From positions 62,716,383-62,780,382 of the forward strand of contig JAKGHH010000002.1 in assembly GCA_022828595.1 (NCBI GenBank): a DNA stretch of 64,000 nt, read 5' to 3'. The position numbers and the translations under genes were made by a program. The stretch is from Nelumbo lutea. Its lineage: Eukaryota; Streptophyta; Magnoliopsida; Proteales; Nelumbonaceae. The first letter of the stretch is position 1. Every line of letters begins with the position of its first letter. This document shows, piece after piece, positions 54,651 through 64,000 of this stretch. The notes beneath the pieces were generated by a model that worked only from the letters and a program-made list of their open reading frames with translations, did no database searches and had not been told where the DNA came from.

Positions 54651-55050
54651 AAGAAATAAAAGGAGAGATAATCCCTAGAATCATTTATAGGGTTCCTAAA
54701 GACCACTTTAAGGCATCTATATAAGGGTTCCTAGAACCATTCTAGGAATTATACTTGGATGTAGTTGCATCATACAATTCAAGTTTACAGCAACATGTAA
54801 TCTAATTTCATTCTCTTTATCATTCATGAGATTAAAAGAGTTTAAGGAAGCAGTTAGTGTGGGCTGGTTGCTTGGTCTTGGATTTGGAAGTCTAAGGTAC
54901 CCTTTCGTTTTCTTTGTGTGGCTGGTTGGGAGAGGAAGGATTCGGAGTGGGGATACCTTAGCTAGGAGGGGTGTAATATTGAATGCTAGCTGTAGTCAGT
55001 GTGGGCTGTCTGATGAGACTGTTCACCACCTGCTCATGCACTGCCCTATC

Positions 55051-55426
55051 GTGGAAAAACCCAAGAAAAGCAGATTTGAATGGCACCCAAAATGAAAGTA
55101 AAACAGGGATGAGGAGAAGCAAGCATAGAGAACACATAGATTTATGTGGTTCGACTTATAGCCTACGTCCACAGGTGAAGGAGCAGAAATCCACTTTGTA
55201 GTCAGCAGGAGAAGAAATACAGAGTTGTGCACTCACAACCTTACTCACAGAAACCCTAAACCCCAAATACACCCAATGTCTCCCTCTTCTCTCACAAGAC
55301 AAAGACTAAGTATACAAGAGAGAAAACCCCCGAAATACACAATTCTTCATATTCGGTTTGGACCTATAATCTGAATATGGATCAGGTCCATACCGCGGCC
55401 CAAGCCCTACGCTTCCATCACAAACA
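55051..55426 (-). repeat. Copia-5 3' LTR
   Basis: Shares GTGGTTCGAC, TATAGCCTACGTCCAC and GCCCAAGCCCTAC landmarks with the right LTR. It differs from it by a patch at 55337-55376 that repeats the adjoining internal sequence. Confidence 0.8.
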
Positions 55427-55463
55427 CAATTCTTCATATTCGGTTTGGACCTATAATCTGAAT
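55337..55463. repeat. Identical 40-bp direct repeat across the RNase H/LTR boundary of Copia-5
   Basis: Copies at 55337-55376 (inside the 3' LTR) and 55424-55463 (just outside it) match at all 40 positions, 87 bp apart. The 5' LTR has no such segment. Confidence 0.9.
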
Positions 55464-55469
55464 CTGTAG

Positions 55470-57132
55470 TACCAATCTTCTTCACAATGCTATCTCTTTG
55501 TTGTACAACATCACGAATAAAATGGTACCGCACATCAATGTGTTTCGTCCTCTCATGGTACATTTGATCCTTGGTTAGATGAATAACACTCTGACTATCA
55601 CAATAGATGACAGTTGCCTTTGGACCCAAATTGAGTTCACCAAACAAACCTCTTAACCCAATAGCTTCTTTAATTAACTCAATTACTACTATATACTCGG
55701 CCTTAGTAGTAGATAAAGCAACTGTAGACAGTAAAGTAGCTTTTCAACTAACAACACAACCGCCAATAGGAAATACGTAACCTGTGAGTGACCATCTCCT
55801 GTCAGCATAATTTGAATCAACATAACCCATTAAACTGTCATTGCTCCTCCTAAACTCCAAACAAGAATCTGATGTTCCTTTCAAGTATCTGAGAATCCAC
55901 TTCATAGTCTTCACTACCTTCCAATGTGTATTGTTAGGACATGACATATATATGCTCACCACACTAACTACATGTGAAATGTCAGGTCGTGTGCAAACCA
56001 TAGCATACATAATACTCCAAACTGCACTGGAATAAGGAACATCCTACGTATATCTTTCTTCTACATTTGTCTGTGGTGATAAATTAGTTGAAAGTCTGAA
56101 GTGTGCTGCAAGAGGAGTACTTACTGGTTTAGCATCTTTCATGCCAAAATGCTCTAAAACCTTCTCAACATACTTCTGTTGTGTCAAATACAACTTCCCT
56201 ACTTTTTGGTCCCTTTGAATCTCCATGCCAAGAATTTTCTTTGCTGCACCCAAATCTTCCATTTCAAACTCACCACTCAACTATGTTTTTAATCTGTTGA
56301 TCTTAGTTAGTTCTCTTGCTGCAATAAGCATATCATCAACATAAAGCAACAACTAAACAAAAGAATTTGCAAGTTTCCTGAAATAAACACAACTATCATA
56401 CTTGCATATGGAATACCCAAGAGCCACCATAAAAAGAGTTAAATCTTCTATACCATTGTCTAGGAGACTGTTTTAAGCCATACAAAGATTTTTTTTATTG
56501 ATAAAAAAAGATATATTTTTTTTTTAACAAGCAAACATGGTCTTCCTTCCCTTCAACAACAAACCCTTTGGTTGATGCATATAAATCTGTTCATCAAGTT
56601 TTTCATGCAAGAAAGTAGTTTTAACATCTAACTGTTTTAATTCCAAATTATGCATGGCAAATAAAGTAAGAAAAACATGAATGGAGCTATGTCTAACAAC
56701 TGGTGAGAAAACATCATTAAAATCAGCACCTTGTACCTGATTGTAGCCTTTTGCAACCATTCATGCCTCATATCTAGCATCCTCTACACTTGGAGTACCT
56801 TCTTTCCTTTTGAAAACCCATTTGCATCCAACAATCTTCTTTCCTTTAGGTGGTCTTACCAACTCTCAAGTCTGGTTCTTATCCAAGAATTCAATCTCTT
56901 CATGCATAGCTGTCAACCACTTAGCAGAATCAACAAATGAGATAGCTTCTGCCCAAGTATTAGGTTCTGCAACATCAACATTCTCTGCAACTGACAATGC
57001 ATAGGCAACCAGACCAGCATAACCATATCTTTGAGGTAGTTTAACCTCTCTCCTTGTTTTGCCTCTAGCAATAGAATATTGCTCCTCTTCTTCCTCTTGT
57101 ACAAATTCATCTATCTCAATAGAAATGGGCAC
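55470..57132 (-). pseudogene. pol: Copia-5 reverse transcriptase and RNase H (broken)
   Basis: RT runs from about 56950 with LVAKGYNQVQGADF, QLDVKTTFLHE and an intact YVDDM (about 56335). RNase H has GYVDSNYAD, TKAEYIV and CDSQSVIHLTKDQMYHERTKHID, then is cut off before its usual end. A T/A-rich patch at about 56496-56533 interrupts the block that should read [11 protein letters not shown] and looks like a tiny LINE-tail insertion. Confidence 0.88.
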
Positions 57133-57495
57133 CTAGACTAATGTAAACTGAGGTGAAGAAGAACTTTTAACTTCTAACTCCACCTCCTTTCTTGAACCTT
57201 ATGCATCACAAGAAATGGAAGACTCCTTTATCGGGTGAAGCATAACAGACTCATAAAAAGTAACATCTTTGCCAACTATGAATTTTGTTGATTTAGGACC
57301 AGGACACCACAATTTGTATCCCTTCACACCTAAAACATAACCAAGAAATATCCACTTCTTGGCCCTAGGCTCAAGCTTGCCTTCATTAACATGTGCAAAT
57401 GTTGGACAACCAAATATTTTCAAATTTGAATAGTCAGGAGGGTTGCTAGACCATACCTCTTCTGGAGTCTTACACTTAATGGCAGTAGATGGAGC

Positions 57496-58566
57496 TTAAT
57501 TTACTAGGTGACAAGCCATATTAATTGCTTCCGCCCAACAATCCTTTGAGAGACTAGCATTTGACAACTTGCACCTTGGTCTCTCTAGTAGAGTTCTGTT
57601 CATATGTTCTGTAACTCCATTTTGTTGTGGTGTTTTGACAACAGTATGGTGCCTTACAATGCCTTCATTTTTGTAGAACTCATTAAATTCATTTTCACAA
57701 AACTCTAAACCATTATCTGTTCTCAACTACTTGACATGCTTTCCTATTTGCTTTTCAAGTAATATTTTCCATTGTTTAAAAGTCACAAATACATCATTCT
57801 TATGCTTCAGAAAATAAACCCATACCTTCTTGGAGTAGTCATTGATGACGATAAGGAGATATCGAGCACCACCCTTTGATGGAACTTGTGAAGGTCCCCA
57901 TATGTCTAAGTGAACATAATCCAAAATGCCCTTCGTCCTGTGAATGACTGTACTGAAGTTGGTTCTTTTTTGCTTCCCGAAAACACAATGTTTACAAAAG
58001 TCAAGCTTTCATGTACTTTGGCCACAAAGAAGATGACCTCTCCTGCTTAATACAATCAGTCCCCTTTCACTCATATGTCCTAGTCTCATGTGCCATAACT
58101 TGGTGGTGTTAGACTTAGATAGGGATGAGGTAAAAATTGCAACTGAACCTGTGATAGTAGTACCTTATAGCACATACTGACTTCCTATCCTCATGCCTTT
58201 CATCATAACAAGAGTACCCTTACTGACTTTCAAAATTCCACCTTCAGCTGAATACTTACACCCATTAGCATCTAGAGTGCTAAGAGAGATGAGAATTTTC
58301 TTTAAGCTCGGTACATGCCGTACGTTTGCCAATGTTTTCGCAACACCATCATGCATTCTGATTCGAATTGTTCCTTTTCCCATAGTTTTATAGTAGGCAT
58401 TATTACCCATCAATACAAATTCACCATTAATAGATTCATAGGTGGAGAACCAGTCCCTGTTGGGACACTTTTGGTAGGAACAACCCGAACGCAGAATCCA
58501 TTCATCCTTGGATTTGGTTCTGTCATCTTTCACTAAGAGAACATCAACATTCTCATCCTCAGCCAC
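57496..58566 (-). pseudogene. Copia-5 protease and integrase (broken)
   Basis: The protease site reads ILRSGCSYQ where the Tork lineage has a catalytic Asp (DSGCSYH), so the Asp is replaced by Arg. Integrase keeps its acidic positions in LDIWGP, RTDNGLEF and VTEHMN. A stop at about 57726 and frame breaks near 57960 and 57495 disrupt it. Confidence 0.87.
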
Positions 58567-58567
58567 A

Positions 58568-58580
58568 CTAGCCTCTGCAA

Positions 58581-58612
<32 letters not shown>

Positions 58613-59356
58613 CTGCATTCTGGGTTTGTTTTTCAACATGTAACATTTTGTATTAATGTGCCCTTTCTTGTGACAATAGTTGCAGGTCAAGTTCTTATGT
58701 CTAGACTTAGGTTTACTATTTGAGCCCATATCCTTAGACCTTCCTCTTGCAAGCAATCTAGAGTCCTGACTATCACCCCTATTTATGGTCAAGTCTTTAT
58801 TATTCACTTCTTTAGAGAGTAATGATTTTTTATCATCCTCTGTACTAATGGTGTCTCTTCCATAGATGAGAGACTCTCTGAAAGACTTATATGAGGGTGG
58901 TAAGGAACAAAGTAACAAAAGGGCTTGGTCTTCATCTTCAACCTTAACATTAATATTTTGCAAATCCATGATAATAGAGTTAAATTCATCAATATGAGAT
59001 TCGATATGTGTACCTTCATCCATATAAAACAGGAATAGTTGTTACTTTAAGTAGAGCTTATTGGCAAGAGATTTTGACATGTATAGAGACTCCAACTTCA
59101 GCCACAAACCCGTAGCGGTCTTCTCAAGAACAACTTCCCATAGAACTTCGTTTGATAGAAGCAACTGAATCGTGATTAGGGCTTTAATATCTAACTCCTC
59201 CCAGTCTTCTTCACTCATAGTTGTAGGTTTCTTCTTCTTCCTGTTCAGAGCTTTGTGCAGTTCGTCTTGTCCCAAAATGGCATGCATCTTCACTTGCCAA
59301 ATATTGAAACCGGTGCTACCATCAAACTTCTCAATACCAAACTTCATTGATGACAT
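58568..59356 (-). pseudogene. gag: Copia-5 gag (broken) with a poly-Lys run
   Basis: Starts at the Met of SSMKFGIEKF. A stop near 59040 splits it. The zinc knuckle CNYCHKKGHINTKC is intact. A 30-base T-run (58583-58612) encodes a poly-Lys tract on the coding strand just before the protease. Confidence 0.87.
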
Positions 59357-59395
59357 TGCAAGTGCCAAACGAAAAAAAATAGTTCTCTGATACCA

Positions 59396-59764
59396 GTTTG
59401 TCACAAAAAAACCTAAGAAAAGCATATTCGAGTGGCACCCAAAGTGAAAGTAAAATAGAGATTAAGAGAAGCAAAAATAGAGAACACACAAATTTACGTG
59501 GTTCAGCTTATAGCCTACATCCATGGGTGAAGGAGGAGCAGAAACCCACTATTTAGTCAGCAATGGAGAAGAAATACAGAGTTGTGTACTCACAACCTCA
59601 CTCACAGAAACCCTAAACCCCAAATACACCCAATGTCTCCCTTTTCTCTCACAAGACAAAGACTAAGTATACAAGAGGGAAAACCCCCGAAATACATAAC
59701 AATTAAATTTTATTAAATTTTCGTATTCGGTTCAGCCCAAGCCCTACACTTCCACCACAAACCA
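59396..59764 (-). repeat. Copia-5 5' LTR
   Basis: Follows the primer site at 59385-59395. It carries the TTTACGTGGTTCAGC block at about 59493. Its ends are fixed only to within a few bases. Confidence 0.78.
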
Positions 59765-60170
59765 CTATTAAATTTTGCCTTCGGGTTTTTCTCAAATTAA
59801 TTCGGAGTGTATTCATGAAGCGGGTTGCTACAAACAATTCAAGACACAAACATAACATGCCCCTTTACGTACCAGGTCTGGTTCCATTTCTTCAAGTTGT
59901 TTTAAATAAAATGGGTTCTTCCCTCTTCCTTGGTCGAGCTGCTATCTTCTTGGAGAGTGGGCCTATTCTTTAGCAAAGGGGCGTTTCTGTGGAGTTGCCT
60001 TTCCATCTGTTGGGCAAATGGTTGTTGAGAAGATGGGTCGGCATTTTAATGAAATCTGTGGAAATTGAGGATAGTCATGTTTCTAATCGTTGGACTTCCC
60101 TTATTTTTTTATTTTATTTTATTGTATAGGAGCTGAATTTATATGCTATGTATACATACAGGCACACCTT

Positions 60171-60432
60171 CATTGAACCATCTATAAAAAAAGTGTTTTG
60201 ACCATCTATAAAAAAAGGTTTTATCTAGAGCTTCAATGGGTTGTGTCTATCTAACAGAACTGAAGTTACCAAACGGACCAGACCAATTATGTCAGTTCTG
60301 TTTCTGTGGTTTTTTCCCAATTAATAACTGGATTGGAACCAATTCTTGCTGTTTCAAACCATTTCAGACCCAAACCAAATACATAGTTAACAAATAAAAG
60401 GCTCCTAGTTTTCTTGTAATTTTTGTTATATG
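60171..60432. other. Intron 12 filler with short tandem repeat
   Basis: A 24-25-bp unit beginning ACCATCTATAAAAAAAG is repeated twice at about 60177-60224. Nothing else is recognised. Confidence 0.55.
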
Positions 60433-60780
60433 TGTTGAGTTGGGCCGATTTCTAGTTATCGGGCCCAGTTATTTATTTCTTATTTTTAAGTTGTTAAGTT
60501 AGGATGTTGTTGGGCTTTAGGCCTATCAGTTTATGTTTTTAAGTTGTAACTGTTCAGCTACTTAAGTAACCGCCCTACTAAGGGCATTCTTGTAATCTCT
60601 TATTCTTTTAAGTTGAGTTTATAATACAAAGAGAGGTTGGCGGCCAGAACTAATTCAATTCTGGTTGACATCCTACTCCTTTTCTTCTCCTCTTTTCTTC
60701 TCTATTGCTGAAACTCTTCACCTTCTTCTTCTTTCTCTTCACAAGGAATTTATCCAAAACTACAATTAGTGATTTCTACT
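60433..60780 (+). repeat. Copia-6 5' LTR
   Basis: About 348 bp beginning TGTTGAG and ending TTCTACT, which would be TG..CT ends as in Copia-2. It contains the GCCC/GGGC hairpin plus TTGTAAT at 60571-60596. Confidence 0.75.
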
Positions 60781-60792
60781 TGGTATTAGAGA
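60781..60792 (+). other. Copia-6 primer-binding site, mutated
   Basis: TGGTATTAGAGA differs from the standard TGGTATCAGAGC at two positions, consistent with decay. Confidence 0.8.
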
Positions 60793-61252
60793 AGGCCAAA
60801 GGTTCCTTGAGCTGTTCTATCATGCAACCCTAGATCGGCCGACTGAATGGTGACTTAAGAGGCTGATTGAATATCTCAGGTAAGCCCAGTTTTTAGATTT
60901 TTTGGTGGATCTGTTTGCCCTATAGCTGGTCTAGGGTTTCCCATCAAAATCAGGAGAAACTTGAGAAAGTGGGAGATTTTGTTTCTATTGGACTCTTCAA
61001 TTTTGACCTAGGAAGTGGCGCCCTAATTTTTTAGGGTTCCTTGGAGTTTTCTGGGGGGTGGTTCAAGTCTTACCTGTTTTGGAGGTTTCTAGAGAGAGCG
61101 ACTGCCTCTTCTCTCTCTTATCCCGTCCTGCAGAAAAGGAATCTTTTGTGGGAGGGCCATATAGGGCACCAGAAGGGTGTCGTTGGTACCAAAAGTGATT
61201 TATTTGACATTCTTGCATATTACAATAACCTTCTACCCCCTTTTTGATAATT

Positions 61253-62567
61253 ATGGACGGTAACGGAGTTGAAAACAAGCTCGGGAGTGAAATAGAACCA
61301 GTGAGAGGTGTCAGAGACCTTTTTGGGGTTGGAACCATTACTACAATTAAGTTGGATGGTTCAAATTACTTGGAATGGTCACAATCTGCAAAGATGGCTA
61401 TTGGTGCTCGTGGGAAGTTAGCGTATAGCTTTGGTGAAGAAGTGAAACCCAAAACTAACATCTCTCGGTGGGTACAGGAAAACTATATGGTGATAACTTG
61501 GCTGTGTAATTTGATGCTGCCCCATATAAGTAAATTTTTTTGTGGGCAAATACAACTAAGGAAATATGGGATGGGGTTACAGAAGCCTATTCATAGAGGG
61601 AGGATGTTGCTTGGGCTTATTAGTTGAGAAATCGGATTATTGCTACAAGACAAGGAGATAGACCTATTGCTGTTTACTTTTCAACCTTAAAACCCTGTGG
61701 TAGGAGATTGACCATCTGGAGACAGTTGTTTGGGAAACCACTAAGGATGCAGCTGCCTATCAGAAGCTCCTAGAGAAGTATAGGGTTTTTGAATTTTTTG
61801 TTGGCCTTAATCCCGAGTATGATATTGCAAGACAACACATTGTTTCCAAGGACAATGTTACTCTCTCCCAGGCATATGCCTTTGTGTTAGGGGAAGAGAG
61901 CAGGAGAAATGTGATGATAAAAAAGGATTTGATTTGTGACTACTGTAAGAAGCCTAAACACACAAGAGATACTTGTTGGAAGCTTCATCCTCATCTGGTG
62001 CCAAGTAGACTCAAAAACAAGAATGGAAATGCTCACGTGGTAGTCACTAGTGACATGCCGGCCCCTCCCACTGTAGCTACTCTAGAGTCTGTTGCAGCTA
62101 CTGTAGTGAGGGCTGAAGTTAAGAGATATGGGCAGTTCCTAAATCTACGGGATACAATCGGTTCTAATTCAGTAACAGATGGACAACCAGGTACAGGTGG
62201 TTCTGGTGGAGCACACTCTACTTTCTTTGCTCACACATGTAGTTCACATGCCATTGCAAATTATGTTTCTACTACAGGTAAGGAGGGGCCTCTTTGGATT
62301 ATAGATTCTGGAGCCTCAGAGCACATGACCCATAGTTCCACTATCTTTTCCTCTTACCAGCTTTGTTCTGGCAGAGACAGAGTCTCCACAACTGATGGAT
62401 CTCATGTTCCCATTGTTGGGAAGGGGTCTGTCAAGATTAATGATTCCATTTCCCTTCCCTCTGACCTTAATGTTCCCAGATGGAGTACTAACCTGTTATC
62501 TGTTAGTAGTTTGACTAAGAACCTGAACTATTCAGTAATTTTATCTCCTGGTCATTGTATTTTGTAG
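61253..62567 (+). pseudogene. gag: Copia-6 gag and protease (broken)
   Basis: ATG at 61253. LDGSNYLEWSQSAKMAIGA leads to a stop at about 61627 after a frameshift. The frame reopens with VLGEESRRN, a zinc knuckle [14 protein letters not shown] and an intact protease site IDSGASEHMT (about 62300). The frame ends at 62567. Confidence 0.88.
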
Positions 62568-62599
62568 GATTTGGATTCAAAGAGGACGATTGGGAGTGG

Positions 62600-64000
62600 T
62601 CGTGAAGTGAATGGGATCTACCTCCTGGTGTGCTTCCTCCTCATCAAGGTCATCATGTCAGTAGGGACAGTGAGGCAGGGTCTCTGAGTCAGATTATGCT
62701 TTTTGGCATAATCATTTAGGTCATCTGTTCTTTTCTTCTTTGAGTTTCTTGTTTCCAAAGCTTTTTGAGTCTATAAAGTCTAGAGTGTGAAGGTTGTCAA
62801 CTTAGAAAACATTGTAGACATTCCTTTAAAGCTAGTAATAGAAGATGTTAGTTTCCCTTTGATGTTATTCATTCTGATGTGTGGGGCCTTATCATGTTCC
62901 TTCTATGGGTGGTTATCGATATATTCTCTTATTTGTGGATGATTTTTCTCGATATTCTTGGATTTACTTAATGAGATCGCGAGACGAGGTACCATCTTTG
63001 GTAAGGAAATTTCATCAGATGGTGCTAAAATAGTTTGGGATACGAATAAAGGTGTTCAAATTAGACAATGCCAGGAAATATTTTGAAAAATATCTTGCTT
63101 CGTATCTGTTAGAATATGGTATTGTCCATCAGAGCAGTTGTTCCTACAGTCCATAGCAGAATGGTGTTGCAGAAAGGAAGAACAGGCACATTGTTGAGAT
63201 TGCAAGAAGCATGATGATCACATCTACAGTTCCAGTTCGTTTTTGGGGTGATGCAGTTCTCAAAGCAGTCTTTTTGATTAACAGGTTGCCCTCCCGTGTA
63301 CTTGGATTCAGCACCCCATTCAGTCTCCTTTTTTCTGAGGGGGAGATGTTCCATATTCCTTTCAGAGTGTTTGGGTGTGTTTGCTTTGCACATATTCTTG
63401 GTCCTCATCGTCCGAAGTTTGATCCGGAGGCAAAGAAGTGTCTTCCTTGGATGTGCAGAAAATCAGAAAGGGTACTGCTGCTATGATCTAGTCTCTGGGA
63501 GTCGGTATGTTACTATGGATGCCACCTTTTTTGAATCCACATCCTTCTCGAAGAATCCTTCTTAGGGGGAGTGTTTTGGGGAAGTGAGTGAGCAGTCTAT
63601 CCCTCTTTCGATTCCAGTTCCTGTGTCCACTCCTGTGTCTGATCCTCCTATGTCACCGACCTTACCACCTCCCTTGCGTCCTGCTTCTCAGCGTTACTCA
63701 CGATAGAGACTTCACAGGGAGGTTGATTCCAATGCAGCAGAACTCACATCACTTTCTGCCAGTTCCTTAGAGACTCCAGTTTTAGTTGACATGGATTCAA
63801 GTATTCCTCTTGATCCTTCTACTGTTTCAGTTTCCATTGATTCTACTGATCCCATTACATATAACCTGAACCTTCCTATTGCTCATTGTATTTCACAATA
63901 CTTATCCTATGGGTGTCAGCGAGGCTCTCTCCAAACTTGAGTGGAAGACAGCTATGCAGGAAGAAATGGAAGCCTTAATTAAGAATAAAACATGGGAAAT
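62600..64000 (+). pseudogene. pol: Copia-6 integrase and start of RT (broken, truncated by window)
   Basis: The first integrase Asp is in HSDVWG (about 62875) and the second in KLDNARKYF (about 63060). The third region reads YSP, a stop (CAG to TAG at about 63154), QNGVAERKN. The C-terminal integrase block continues to about 63560 (CAENQKGY, DATFFES), then a Pro/Ser-rich linker. RT begins AMQEEMEAL at 63952. Multiple frameshifts. Confidence 0.87.

Larger units (their letters stand above)
55051..59764 (-). mobile_element. Copia-5, antisense Tork-like Ty1/copia element, intron 12
   Basis: Minus-strand element with LTRs at about 55051-55426 and 59396-59764. A primer site (complement of CTCTGATACCA, 59385-59395) lies inside the right LTR. 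Gag begins SSMKFGIEKFDG and has the KSLANKLYLK block typical of the Tork (Tnt1-like) lineage. Protease, integrase, RT and RNase H follow in order, broken throughout. The RNase H C-terminus is missing. It inserted into LINE-10. Confidence 0.9.
54834..60170 (+). mobile_element. LINE-10 fragment (zf-RVT region), split by Copia-5
   Basis: The left piece (54834-55050) reads FVWLVGRGRIRSGDTLARRGV and CSQCGLSDETVHHLLMHC, a zinc-binding region. The right piece (59765 to about 60170) continues with HFFKLFQIKW-like and VELLSSWRVGL segments and a T/A-rich end. Copia-5 separates them with a near-matching 5-bp duplication (CTATC, CTATT). Confidence 0.7.
60433..64000 (+). mobile_element. Copia-6, sense Ty1/copia element running off the window
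   Basis: The 5' LTR (60433-60780) is followed by a primer-site variant, then gag, protease, integrase and the start of RT at 64000. Gag is closest to Copia-4 (MAIGARGKL). The protease site is intact, but integrase is frameshifted with a stop just before QNGVAERKN. The 3' end lies outside the window. Confidence 0.9.

Noticed and set aside
59765..60432. The missing last exon(s) of the deacetylase
   Set aside because: No PPDFY-like or acidic-tail coding sequence with splice signals was found; the region reads as LINE-10 and filler.
1..64000. CRISPR arrays, operons, phage or bacterial defence systems
   Set aside because: No regularly spaced repeats or prokaryotic gene organisation. Spliced exons and plant retroelements show a plant nuclear genome.
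1..64000. A new multi-gene system
   Set aside because: Apart from the deacetylase, every recognisable protein belongs to known retroelement families, and the unexplained stretches are non-coding and AT-rich.

Overview
This is a piece of a large, repeat-rich plant nuclear genome, from a flowering plant that is probably woody and not a grass. I cannot name the species. Almost everything in the window belongs to one host gene whose introns have been swollen by retrotransposons. The gene is a class I (RPD3-type) histone deacetylase of the HDA9/HDA10 kind on the + strand. Twelve consecutive coding exons (842-53617) give 380 codons. Every junction is GT-AG, reading phase is kept throughout, there is no internal stop, and all metal and catalytic residues are present. 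The acidic C-terminal tail of the family (about 45 codons) is absent and probably lies beyond 64000, so the gene exceeds 63 kb while under 2% of the window is coding.

Layout. An inverted-repeat, MITE-like element lies upstream (168-661). Intron 1 (1.8 kb) holds a possible Tork LTR scrap. Intron 3 (16.1 kb) holds Copia-1, a duplicated block split by LINE-1 and by a hAT-like MITE, and the near full-length LINE-2. Intron 5 (6.1 kb) holds Copia-2. Intron 6 (18.4 kb) holds LINE and MITE fragments and the deepest nest: LINE-3 inside Copia-4 inside Copia-3 inside the LINE-4 remnant. Intron 10 (8.3 kb) holds the near full-length LINE-8. Intron 12 (more than 10.4 kb, unfinished) holds LINE pieces, the Tork-like Copia-5 and the start of Copia-6. 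Introns 2, 4, 7, 8, 9 and 11 are short (76-425 bp).

No mobile element has an intact reading frame. The damage is stops, frameshifts, internal deletions and loss of catalytic residues. Boundaries are well supported for Copia-1, -2 and -3 and for LINE-2 and LINE-8, because exact target-site duplications flank them; other boundaries are approximate. Five of the Copia elements (all but Copia-5) share a short U3 hairpin followed by a TTGTAAT-like motif. LINE-2 and LINE-8 belong to the plant L1 type that carries a C-terminal RNase H domain.

I found no CRISPR array, operon, rRNA, intact tRNA gene or defence system, and no convincing new multi-gene system. The most interesting aspects are the giant but intact deacetylase gene, the four-level nest with its datable order, the non-canonical TG..CT LTR ends, the paired G-box hairpins inside a LINE ORF1, and the small structures in introns 6 and 12. 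All work was by eye; coordinates of degraded elements can be off by tens of bases.
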